The position numbers were made by a program, and so were the translations under genes. This document shows positions 41,075 through 49,462 of a stretch of DNA of 64,000 nt, one piece after another. The stretch is from Lysobacterales bacterium (GTDB lineage Bacteria > Pseudomonadota > Gammaproteobacteria > Xanthomonadales > Xanthomonadaceae): NCBI GenBank assembly GCA_014946745.1, contig JADCRD010000001.1, positions 744,001-808,000 on the forward strand. Direction: 5' to 3'. Under the pieces are notes generated by a model that was given only the letters and a program-made list of their open reading frames with translations, was not told where the DNA came from and did no database searches. Positions within the stretch are counted from its first letter, which is position 1; each line of letters begins with the position of its first letter.

Positions 41075-42208
41075 TTAGAAGCTGAAGACTGCGCCGAGAA
41101 CCAGCGCGTCGCCGTCGGTTTGGCCCGCGACATCCGGATTGAAGCGGCTGTAGTCGGCCTTCAACGCCACGTTGCTAGAAACGTCCCAGCGCACCCCCAC
41201 CGAGGTGTAGGTGTAGTCCGAGGCTTGGCGCTGAAGTGCTCCCAGCGTCGCATTGAACAGCGGCGGGGCCACGCGCAACGGGTCAGCCAGGCTGAAGTCG
41301 GGTTCGGCTTTCGCCCAGCCATACACGACGTAGGGCTGCCAAGCGCCGAAGCGATAGCCGCCTGAGACGTAGGACTCCCGCGTATCGGGCGCAATCGAGC
41401 CGTCGATACCGCGACCGATCGTCTCGAATCCGACCACCCAGTTGCCGCGATCGATATCGGCGCCGACGCCCCAGAAGTAGCCGTCGTCCTTGACGACGTC
41501 GATGCTGGTGGCGACGCGCCCGAACCCGTTACTCGTGAGTGCCGTCAGCAGGGGATTCAGCAGGGGCGAGTTGATGTCCGTTTTCGCGACGATGTAGGCG
41601 GCGCGCATGTTCAGCCAGCCCGCGTAGCTGCCGTCCCAAGCGACACCGAACAGCCTGTTGAGCGACTGCTGGAAGGTCACCTGCGGCCGCACGACCGTGA
41701 CGTCCGTGCCTCCGTAGATCACCTGGAAACTCGAAAACAGCTCGCCGTCGAAGCGGCTGTAGTTCAGGTTGATGCCGTCGAAGTTGTCGAAGCCCGTACC
41801 GCCGTACACCGTGCGCGGCGGGCGCAGCCAAGCGTAGGCGTAGCCGACCTCAAGGAAATCGGAATAGCGGTAGAACGGGATGCGCTGGCGACCGAGCTTG
41901 GCGGACCAGTTGCCGGACTTCCAGTTGAGGTAGGCCCAGGCGAACTCGGGTTCGAAGTCTTCGCGGCCGCGCGCCACTACCTGGGCGGTGGCCGACCACT
42001 GCTCGGCGAGATCGGCGCTGATCTGCACCGCGAACAGGGACTCGGGCTTGAAGTCGATTTCGTCGTCGTAACCGAGAAGGGGAATCGGGTTGTCGTCGAG
42101 CGTGGTGCCGGCCATCACTTGGCCGAATCCGCTCAAGCGGACCTGGGCGTCAGCGACGGCGGGGAACATCAGCGCCAGGGTGAGGGCGCAGCAGAGGGGT
42201 TTGATCAC
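41075..42208 (-). CDS. Outer-membrane porin-like beta-barrel protein
   Basis: A 377-aa protein with a signal peptide (LALMFPAVADAQ). Alternating amphipathic strands follow (VRLSGFGQVMAGTTL, WSAKLGRQRIPFYRYSDFLEVGYAYAWLRPP, NFDGINLNYSRFDGELFSSF), ending DALVLGAVFSF with a terminal Phe. The layout resembles phosphate-selective or general diffusion porins. I choose the GTG at 42208 because GGAG is 7 nt upstream and the signal peptide starts there. Coupled with the PBP-like gene downstream, it may serve anion uptake. Confidence 0.82.
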   Translation of the reverse strand: MIKPLCCALTLALMFPAVADAQVRLSGFGQVMAGTTLDDNPIPLLGYDDEIDFKPESLFAVQISADLAEQWSATAQVVARGREDFEPEFAWAYLNWKSGNWSAKLGRQRIPFYRYSDFLEVGYAYAWLRPPRTVYGGTGFDNFDGINLNYSRFDGELFSSFQVIYGGTDVTVVRPQVTFQQSLNRLFGVAWDGSYAGWLNMRAAYIVAKTDINSPLLNPLLTALTSNGFGRVATSIDVVKDDGYFWGVGADIDRGNWVVGFETIGRGIDGSIAPDTRESYVSGGYRFGAWQPYVVYGWAKAEPDFSLADPLRVAPPLFNATLGALQRQASDYTYTSVGVRWDVSSNVALKADYSRFNPDVAGQTDGDALVLGAVFSF

Positions 42209-42473
42209 GTCGGGGCTCCGGCTGTTGAGTGCCGAGTGAGCGAGTGCAGGACGCATGCCACGTCGCTCGACAGCGGAGGGCTGACGCATTCTCGGCGCTC
42301 CGAGCAGCGCCCGAGAATTCTTCTATCTGATTGATTTAAAAGAATGTATTTGCGAAGACTGCGCGCGCTGCAAGCCGCGTTGCACAGTGGTGCAAGCAAC
42401 CGATTGCAGGCGCCTCTGTCGCTTTGCGCGCCGTGGCTAACGAAAACTTGACGCGCCGTGCAGCGGCCTCCGC
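42209..42473. other. AT-rich control region upstream of the porin
   Basis: 265 bp between accA and the porin. The segment 42313-42352 is much more AT-rich than its surroundings (TTTAAAAGAATGTATTTG-like) and most likely holds the porin promoter on the minus strand. No definite -35/-10 pair is claimed. Confidence 0.45.
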
Positions 42474-43433
<960 letters not shown>

Positions 43434-43534
43434 GGGGCGCGGTCTTGGGCGTGCGTGAAGGGCGCGAGTATAGCCGGCGGCCTCCGACACGCTCGAACGC
43501 TGGGGTATGGACTCCCTGCCAGTGCATCCACGCG

Positions 43535-44920
43535 CTACAGGCCTTCAATGGCGGCGCCGAGCGCCGTGCGCGTCACCCGCGCCAGCAGATCCAGGCCTTC
43601 TTCGTCGATGCAGTAGGGCGGCATCCAGTACAGCACGTCGCCCAGCGGCCGCAGCAGCACGCCGTGTTCAATCGCATGGCGGTAGGCGCGCAGGCCCGCG
43701 CGTTGCGTCGATGGAATCGGTGTGCGCGTGGCCGTGTCGGCGACCAATTCGATGGCGAGGATCATCCCGGTCTGTCGCACCTCGGCGACGTTCGGGTGCT
43801 CGGCCAGCGGTGCGGCCAGCGCGGCCAGTCGCGCTGCGGTGGCGCGATTGCGCTCCAGCACCGGCTCGCTGTCGAAGATGCCAAGCGTGGCGCGCGCTGC
43901 GGCGCAGGCCAGCGGGTTGCCGGTGTAGCTGTGCGAATGCAGGAAGGCGCGCTCGCGGCTGTCGTCGAGAAACGCCTCGTAGAGGTGCTGCGGCGCCAGC
44001 ACTGCGGCCAAGGGCAGGAAGCCGCCGGTGAGTCCCTTGGAGACGCACATCAGATCCGGCGCGATGCCGGCCTGCTCACAGGCGAACAGCGTGCCCGTGC
44101 GGCCGAAGCCCACCGCGATCTCGTCGGCGATGAAGTGCACGCCGTAGCGGGTGCAGAGTTCGCGAGCGCGCTGCAGGTAGTGCGGGTGGTGCATGCGCAT
44201 GCCGCCGGCGCACTGCACCAGGGGCTCGACGATCATCGCGCTGAGGGTGTCGCCCTCGCGCTCGAGCAGCGATTCCAGCGCCTGCGCTGCACGCTCGGCG
44301 CAGTCGCGCGGGCTCTCGCCTGGCAGGGCCTCGTAGGCATCGGGCGAGGGCGTGAAGATCGGCGTGATCAGCAGTGGCGCGTACACCCGCCGGTACAGCG
44401 GAATGTCGGACACCGCCAAGGCGCCGAGCGTCTCGCCGTGGTAGCTGTTCGACAGCGCGACAAAGCGCGTGCGCTGGACGTCGCCGCGGTTGCGATGGCT
44501 ATGGAAGCTCATCTTCAGCGCGACCTCGACGCCGGCCGAGCCGTTGTCGGCGTAGAACACCTTGGCAAAGGGCGGCGTGCCCTCGGCGCGCGGCGCGAGG
44601 CGCAGCAGAGCTTCCGCCAGCTCGATCGCCGGCGCATGGCTGAAGCCGGCTAGGATCACCTGCTCCAGCTGCTGCGCCTGCTGCGCGATGGCGGTGCCGA
44701 TGCGCGGCTCGGCGTGGCCGAACAGGTTGGTCCACCACGAGCTGACCGCATCGAGATAGCGGCGGCCCTCGAAATCGATCAGCCAGGCGCCTTCGCCGCG
44801 CGCAATCGGCACCAGCGGCAGCAGGTCGTTGTGGTGCTCGCGCATCTGCGTGCAGGGGTGCCAGAGCACCTCGAGATCACGCTGGCGCCAGTGGGCTTGC
44901 AGGGAAGGGGCTGTCGACAT
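43535..44920 (-). CDS. bioA: BioA, adenosylmethionine-8-amino-7-oxononanoate aminotransferase
   Basis: PLP enzyme making DAPA from KAPA with SAM as amino donor in biotin synthesis. The 461-aa product has [33 protein letters not shown], the PLP-proximal [16 protein letters not shown] and [36 protein letters not shown], and the Schiff-base Lys in [15 protein letters not shown]. It is divergent from gspG. Biotin supply relates to AccA and MccA in this window, but the genes are not co-transcribed with bioA. Confidence 0.96.
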   Translation of the reverse strand: MSTAPSLQAHWRQRDLEVLWHPCTQMREHHNDLLPLVPIARGEGAWLIDFEGRRYLDAVSSWWTNLFGHAEPRIGTAIAQQAQQLEQVILAGFSHAPAIELAEALLRLAPRAEGTPPFAKVFYADNGSAGVEVALKMSFHSHRNRGDVQRTRFVALSNSYHGETLGALAVSDIPLYRRVYAPLLITPIFTPSPDAYEALPGESPRDCAERAAQALESLLEREGDTLSAMIVEPLVQCAGGMRMHHPHYLQRARELCTRYGVHFIADEIAVGFGRTGTLFACEQAGIAPDLMCVSKGLTGGFLPLAAVLAPQHLYEAFLDDSRERAFLHSHSYTGNPLACAAARATLGIFDSEPVLERNRATAARLAALAAPLAEHPNVAEVRQTGMILAIELVADTATRTPIPSTQRAGLRAYRHAIEHGVLLRPLGDVLYWMPPYCIDEEGLDLLARVTRTALGAAIEGL

Positions 44921-44986
44921 CGCTTTGCTACACTCGCGCGGTTCGTTTTCACAGGCGGCCCGCAGGGGCCGGATCACCAGCCCGCC

Positions 44987-45457
44987 ATGATCTTTCGCTG
45001 CTCCTCCCGCGTCCATGCTGCCGCCCCTGCGCGCCTGTCAGCCTCGCGCCCGGCGCGTGGTTTCACCCTGATCGAAATTCTGGTGGTGGTGACCATCCTC
45101 GGCATCCTCGCCGCCCTGGTCGTGCCGCAGCTGATGAGCTACCCCGACGAGGCGCGCGTGACCCGCGCCCAGCAGGACATCCAGTCGCTGCGCACGGCGC
45201 TCGATCTCTACCGCATGGACAACTTCAGCTACCCCAGCACCGAGCAGGGTCTAGGGGCGCTGGTTGCCAAGCCGGGCGGCCGGCCGGAAGCGCCGAACTG
45301 GCGCAGCGGCGGCTACATCAAGGAACTGCCGAAAGACCCGTGGGGCGGTGACTACGTCTACTTGAGCCCCGGTCAGACCGGCGATTTCGATCTGTACTCG
45401 CTGGGCGCCGATCGCGCGCCGGGCGGCGAGGGCGCGGCTGCTGATATCGGCCGCTGA
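44987..45457 (+). CDS. gspG: GspG, major type II secretion pseudopilin
   Basis: Main subunit of the type II secretion pseudopilus. The 156-aa product has a basic leader of about 25 residues ending SRPARG, cleaved before FTLIEILVVVTILGILAALVVPQ (Glu at +5). The GspG body follows: VTRAQQDIQSLRTALDLYRMDNFSYPSTEQGLGALV, and PWGGDYVYLSPG with the Ca-binding-type loop LYSLGADRAPGGEGAAADI. First gene of a pseudopilin block; a TACACT at 44929 may be its -10. Confidence 0.95.
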   Translation: MIFRCSSRVHAAAPARLSASRPARGFTLIEILVVVTILGILAALVVPQLMSYPDEARVTRAQQDIQSLRTALDLYRMDNFSYPSTEQGLGALVAKPGGRPEAPNWRSGGYIKELPKDPWGGDYVYLSPGQTGDFDLYSLGADRAPGGEGAAADIGR

Positions 45458-45463
45458 TCCGCG

Positions 45464-46000
45464 ATGGAGCGGACAGCGCTGCCACGCTCCTTCGTCAGGA
45501 ACGTTCGCACACGCGGCTTCAGCCTGATTGAAGTGCTGGTGGTGGTGGTGATCCTCGGCGTTGTGGTGGGCGCCGTGGCGCTGTCGGTCGGCGGTGGCGC
45601 CTCGCGTGAGCTCGAAGCCCAGGCCACGCGCCTGCAGGCCCTGCTGCGCCTGGGCTGCGAGCAGTCCGAACTGACCGGCCGCGACCTCGGCATGTTCCTC
45701 AGCCGTCGCCGCATCGAATTCGCCTGGCGCGGCCCCGACCGCTGGTACCCGCTCACCGATGCCCCGCGCGAACCCTTGCGCTCGCGCGAGCTCGATGCCG
45801 GCATCGAGTGGACGCTTGAGCGCGATGGCGAGCGGCTGGGCCTGCTCGACCATGCGCCCGCGGATCCGCAGCTGCTGTGTCTTTCCAGCGGCGAGCTGAG
45901 CCCCTTCCGCATCGAGCTTTCGCGCACCGACGTGCCGGAGCGCTGGCGGCTTGAAGGCCGCCCGGACGGGCAGGTGCTGCGGGAGCGCTGGGATGGGTGA
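45464..46000 (+). CDS. gspH: GspH, minor type II secretion pseudopilin
   Basis: A 178-aa minor pseudopilin with a prepilin signal VRTRG cleaved before FSLIEVLVVVVILGVVVGAVAL. A GspH-like globular domain follows (SRELEAQATRLQALLRLGCEQSELTGRDLGMFLSRRRIEFAWR). It starts 6 nt after the gspG stop, and its end overlaps the proposed gspI start. Confidence 0.88.
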   Translation: MERTALPRSFVRNVRTRGFSLIEVLVVVVILGVVVGAVALSVGGGASRELEAQATRLQALLRLGCEQSELTGRDLGMFLSRRRIEFAWRGPDRWYPLTDAPREPLRSRELDAGIEWTLERDGERLGLLDHAPADPQLLCLSSGELSPFRIELSRTDVPERWRLEGRPDGQVLRERWDG

Positions 46001-46649
46001 GAAGCCGGGTTTGGGGATTGGGGATTGGGGATTCGGAGAAGCGGCGCTCCGATCCTTGCGGCTGCGTGCCCTTGGTCTTCCCGGCTGCGCATGGACTGCG
46101 CCCAGGGTCGCAAGCGCTGGAAGCCATGCCGTCGGGGTGGCGCATGCGTCGACCTGCGATGCCGAGCCTGCAAATCCCAAATCCTTGCCCCCGCGCGCAG
46201 CGCTCGAGCGCTCACAGGCGCGCGGACCGGTGGTCCGCAGGCGCGCCTCTTCGCTCCCGAATCCCAGCGCGCGCAGACGCGCGCGAGGCTTCACCCTGCT
46301 CGAGGTGCTGATCGCCCTCTTGATCCTGTCGCTGGTGCTGGTCGCCTTGATCCGCGCGGCCGGGCTGCAGGCGCAGGCGCTCACTCACCATCGCGACAGC
46401 ACTCTGGCGCAGTGGGTGGCGGCGAATGTGGCGGCCGAGCTGCGCGCTCAGGGCGCGCCGCCGGTGGGCCGCCAGCAGGGCGAGATGCGGATGGGCCCGC
46501 AGCGCTGGCGCTGGCAGGCCGAAACCAGCGACACCGATGTCGAGCGCGTCCGGCGCATGGAGATCAGCGTGTTCGCCGCGGAGAGCGAGAGCCTCGCAGG
46601 GGGCGACGCCGATCCGGTCGCACGTCTGACCGCGTTCGCGACGCCATGA
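45993..46649 (+). CDS. gspI: GspI, minor type II secretion pseudopilin with a long repeat-derived leader
   Basis: Minor pseudopilin that starts the GspI-J-K tip. The core is clear: RARG cleaved before FTLLEVLIALLILSLVLVALIRAAGLQAQA, and the body ends VFAAESESLAGGDADPVARLTAF. The in-frame ATG at 45993 has GGGAG 7 nt upstream and overlaps the gspH stop. It gives 218 aa with cleavage at residues 99/100, a leader far longer than usual. That leader is encoded by GGGATTGGGGATTC repeats and a block shared with gspJ. A GTG at 46230 would give a normal 139 aa. Confidence 0.8.
   Translation: MGEKPGLGIGDWGFGEAALRSLRLRALGLPGCAWTAPRVASAGSHAVGVAHASTCDAEPANPKSLPPRAALERSQARGPVVRRRASSLPNPSARRRARGFTLLEVLIALLILSLVLVALIRAAGLQAQALTHHRDSTLAQWVAANVAAELRAQGAPPVGRQQGEMRMGPQRWRWQAETSDTDVERVRRMEISVFAAESESLAGGDADPVARLTAFATP
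46013..46275 (+). repeat. Repeat block inside the gspI leader
   Basis: Three GGGGATTG/GGGGATTC units (46013-46035) face degenerate reverse units near 46171-46185. These are followed by a GCGGACC-GGT-GGTCCGC palindrome (46222-46238) and an Arg-rich coding stretch. The part from about 46165 to 46290 matches 46762-46895 upstream of gspJ. Confidence 0.65.
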
Positions 46650-47470
46650 TCCTCGACGGCACTCCGGAACCCAGCTCGGAGGCGAGTTCGGCCAGCACCG
46701 CGCCGAATTCGTCAGGCCAGGTCATCGCGCTGTCTCGCGTCCGCAGGTCTCGCCTGGCCTGCTGGCCGAGTCCCGATTCCTTGCATTCGGGCGCAGCGCT
46801 CAGGCCGCTTTCTGCGCGCGGGCCGGTGGTCCGCATGCGCGCCTGTTCACTCCCCGATCGCGGCGCGCGCAGGCGCGCGCGACAGCACGGCTTCACCCTG
46901 CTCGAAGTCGTGGTCGCGGTCGCCCTGTTCGCGGTCGTCGCGGCACTCGCCTACGGTGGTCTCGACAGCGTGCTGCGCGCGCGCGGGCAGCTTGAGGCCC
47001 AGGCCACTCAGCTGGCGCGCCTGCAGTTCGCGGTGGGGCAGATCGAGCGCGACCTGCGTGCAGCCGCCGCGCGGCCCGTGCGCGACGGCTTCGGCCAGCG
47101 CCAGCTGGCCCTGATCGGCAGCAGCACCGGCATTGAGCTGAGCCGCTATGGCTATGCCAATGCGCTGGATGCCAGCCGCGCGGAGATCGAGCGCGCGGCC
47201 TACCGGCGCGTGGAGGATCGGCTGCAGCGACTGCGCTGGCCGGTGCTGGACCGCGCGCCCGGCACGCTGCCGGAGCAGATCGAACTGCTGGAGGGTGTCA
47301 GTGACTTCCGGCTGCGCTACTTCGCGCGCAGCGGCCGCGAGTACGACCGCTGGCCGGCGCCGGGCAGCAACGAGCTGCTGCCGGTGCGCGTCGAGGTGGA
47401 GATCGAGCTCGCGGGCTTCGGCCGCATCCAGCGTCTGCTGGAGCTGCCCGATGCGGAGGCGCGGCTGTGA
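46646..47470 (+). CDS. gspJ: GspJ, minor type II secretion pseudopilin with a long leader
   Basis: The minor pseudopilin core HGFTLLEVVVAVALFAVVAALAYGGLDSVLRAR is followed by a GspJ-type domain (AQLARLQFAVGQIERDLRAAAARPVRDGFGQRQLAL, LEGVSDFRLRYFA). The ATG at 46646 overlaps the gspI stop (ATGA) and is in frame, giving 274 aa with the cleavage site at residues 82/83. ATG 46835 or GTG 46826 would give the usual length of about 211 aa. The long leader shares ARGPVVRxRAxSLP and ARRRAR with the GspI leader. The stop overlaps gspK (GTGA). Confidence 0.8.
   Translation: MILDGTPEPSSEASSASTAPNSSGQVIALSRVRRSRLACWPSPDSLHSGAALRPLSARGPVVRMRACSLPDRGARRRARQHGFTLLEVVVAVALFAVVAALAYGGLDSVLRARGQLEAQATQLARLQFAVGQIERDLRAAAARPVRDGFGQRQLALIGSSTGIELSRYGYANALDASRAEIERAAYRRVEDRLQRLRWPVLDRAPGTLPEQIELLEGVSDFRLRYFARSGREYDRWPAPGSNELLPVRVEVEIELAGFGRIQRLLELPDAEARL
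46762..46895 (+). repeat. Second copy of the leader repeat, in gspJ
   Basis: Aligns with 46165-46290 in the gspI leader. Shared words in order are GCGCAGCGCTC, CCGGTGGTCCGCA, GCGCGCCT, GCGCGCGCAG and CGCGCGCGA, then GGCTTCACCCTGCTCGA of the prepilin segment. It includes the imperfect palindrome GCGGGCC-GGT-GGTCCGC. Confidence 0.65.
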
Positions 47471-48420
47471 GCCTGCGCGCGCGCCTCGGCGCCTCGCCTC
47501 CGCAGCGCCAGCGCGGCGTGGCCCTGATTGTCGCCGTGCTGGTGCTGGCGATCGCAGCGGTGATCGTGGTGGGCCTGCTGGATGCCGGCGAGATCGCCCA
47601 GGCCCGCACCCGCAACAGCCTGCGCGCCGAGCAGACCTGGCAGCTGCAGCGCGGCCTGGAGGCCTGGGCGGCGCAGGCCCTGCGCGAGGACCAGCGTGCC
47701 GAGCCGAACGTCGACGCTTTTGACGACCTGTGGGCGCAGCCGCTGCCGCCCTTGGACATCCCCGGCGGTCGCATCGTCGGGCGTCTGCGCGAGCAGGGCG
47801 GCTGCTTCAACATCAACAGCCTGCTGCGCGGCGACGAGCCTGACGAACCCGCGCGCAAGCGCTTCGAGCGTCTGCTGCGCGCACTCAACTTGAACCCCTT
47901 GGTCGCAGCGCAGGCGCTGGACTACATCGACGCCGATATCGACACCCAGGGAGGCGGTGCCGAGGACGGCGCCCACCTCGCGCAGACGCCCTCGCGCCGT
48001 GCGGCCAACCGGCCGCTGCTGCACGTCTCGGAGCTGCGCCTGCTGCCGGCGCTCGACGGCGAGGGCTACCGCCGCCTGCGCCCGCAGGTGTGTGCCTTGC
48101 CACAGGGCGTGCCAATCAACCTCAACACCGCCTCGGTCGAGCTGTGGATGAGCCTGGACGACGCGATCACCCGCCGGCAGGCGGAGATCCTGTCGCGCGA
48201 AGGGCGCGCGCGCTACCGCGACCTCGGCGAAGTCAATCGCGAGCTGGAGCGTCTGGGCCTGCCGCCGCAGCCCGAGGACGCTGCGCTCGGCGTCTACACC
48301 AGCCACTTCGTGCTGGAGGCCGACATCCTGTTCGACGAGCTGCCCTTCCGCTACAGCAGCCACCTGTACCGCGATCGCGAGACGGTCAGCGTGCTGGCGC
48401 GGACGCGCGGCGCGCTGTAG
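47467..48420 (+). CDS. gspK: GspK, tip pseudopilin of type II secretion
   Basis: A 317-aa large minor pseudopilin. It has a short leader, GVALIVAVLVLAIAAVIVVGLLDAG without Glu at +5 (normal for GspK), then EQTWQLQRGLEAWAAQALRED, GGCFNINSLL, IDADIDTQGGGAEDG and GVPINLNTASVELW. GTG start overlapping the gspJ stop. The gspL, gspM and gspN genes that often follow are absent. Confidence 0.93.
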   Translation: MSLRARLGASPPQRQRGVALIVAVLVLAIAAVIVVGLLDAGEIAQARTRNSLRAEQTWQLQRGLEAWAAQALREDQRAEPNVDAFDDLWAQPLPPLDIPGGRIVGRLREQGGCFNINSLLRGDEPDEPARKRFERLLRALNLNPLVAAQALDYIDADIDTQGGGAEDGAHLAQTPSRRAANRPLLHVSELRLLPALDGEGYRRLRPQVCALPQGVPINLNTASVELWMSLDDAITRRQAEILSREGRARYRDLGEVNRELERLGLPPQPEDAALGVYTSHFVLEADILFDELPFRYSSHLYRDRETVSVLARTRGAL

Positions 48421-48688
48421 GCCGAGGGGAGCTGACCTGACGCGCTGAAGCTCTGGCAAAGGCCGCCGGCTAGCCCTGCGGCCGATCCCCGGTGCTTGCG
48501 GCGGCGTGTTGACTGGAAGGTGCGGCGCCAGCGATGGGCCGATGCCGTCCGCCCGGCTGCGCACTCGCAGAAATTGAGGACGAGGCGAGCGCTCCTCGTG
48601 CGACGCAGGTCCCGCCCTGAACGGACCGAGCCCGGTGACCGCAGAGCGGCCACCGGGCTCGGGGCGCGACGCCTGTGTGTGGCGACCG
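48421..48688. other. Intergenic region between convergent gspK and a secreted-protein gene
   Basis: 268 bp without a supported gene; contains the long hairpin at 48626-48662. Confidence 0.45.
48626..48662. terminator. Bidirectional terminator-like hairpin
   Basis: CCGAGCCCGGTG (48626-48637) pairs with CACCGGGCTCGG (48651-48662). The loop itself can form CCGC-AGA-GCGG. It lies between convergent genes and can serve both. Confidence 0.7.
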
Positions 48689-49384
48689 TCAGTCGTGGAT
48701 CCAGGCGCTGCCGAAGCTGTAGCTCGATGCGCTGATCCCGGCGGGCTGCAGGCTGTTCGGGCCGCGCAGCTGGATCCAGGGGATCAGGCTGCCGAAGGAC
48801 GGGGCATCCAGGCTCACCTCCGCAGACGCGCTGGACACGACAAGGCGGGTGCTGTTGCCGACGCGGTCCACGCTCAGGCGGAGCGCACCGGCTTCGCCCT
48901 TCGGCAGCGCCTGCGAGCGTGCCTCTTCCTTGCGCACCACATCCGCGCCCTCGAAGACGTAGCGCCGCAGAACGAGGCTCGCAGTGCCCTGGGCATCGCG
49001 TTCGAGCACGACCAGCATCCACTGCCGGCTGTCCTCCACCGCTCGCAGCTGCACGTCGCCCGCCGGCTGGGTGGCGACGATCCGGGCGAGGACCGTGGAG
49101 CGCTCAAGCGGTTCGCCGCTGAAGCCGAGGTTCAGGCGCAGACCGCCGGCGTCGAACAGGCCGAAGCGGGTCTGCTTGAGGCCCACGGTGTTCCACTCGG
49201 TCGCCGGCAGGCCGTTGGTCGACTTGCCCGACACCAGCGCCGACTTCTCGTCGCAGAGGCTGCCCGAGGCGCTGCCGCCGGTGGGCAGCGGATCTTCGAA
49301 GATCTCGCACAGGCCGAGCGGCGTGGCCAGGGCCTGGCCGGAGAGGATCAGGCTGAGCAGGGCGGCGCGGGCGATACGGATCAT
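48689..49384 (-). CDS. Secreted protein of unknown function
   Basis: A 231-aa protein with a signal peptide (MIRIARAALLSLILSGQALA, cut before TPLGLCEIFED). The mature part is mainly beta (FGLFDAGGLRLNLGFSG, QLRAVEDSRQWMLVVLERDAQGTASLVLRRYVFEG, SLIPWIQLRG). Two Cys (CEIFED and SLCDEKS) could form one disulfide. I do not recognise the family. It looks like a single extracellular jelly-roll-type domain and could be a type II secretion substrate, which is only a guess from position. It is convergent with gspK. Confidence 0.78.
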   Translation of the reverse strand: MIRIARAALLSLILSGQALATPLGLCEIFEDPLPTGGSASGSLCDEKSALVSGKSTNGLPATEWNTVGLKQTRFGLFDAGGLRLNLGFSGEPLERSTVLARIVATQPAGDVQLRAVEDSRQWMLVVLERDAQGTASLVLRRYVFEGADVVRKEEARSQALPKGEAGALRLSVDRVGNSTRLVVSSASAEVSLDAPSFGSLIPWIQLRGPNSLQPAGISASSYSFGSAWIHD

Positions 49385-49462
49385 CGGGGCATCCTCGTTG
49401 GGTGGATGCTTCCGGGAACGGAGAGTCCGCAAAAACCGTATCAGCGGACTTTCGTGTGGGGC

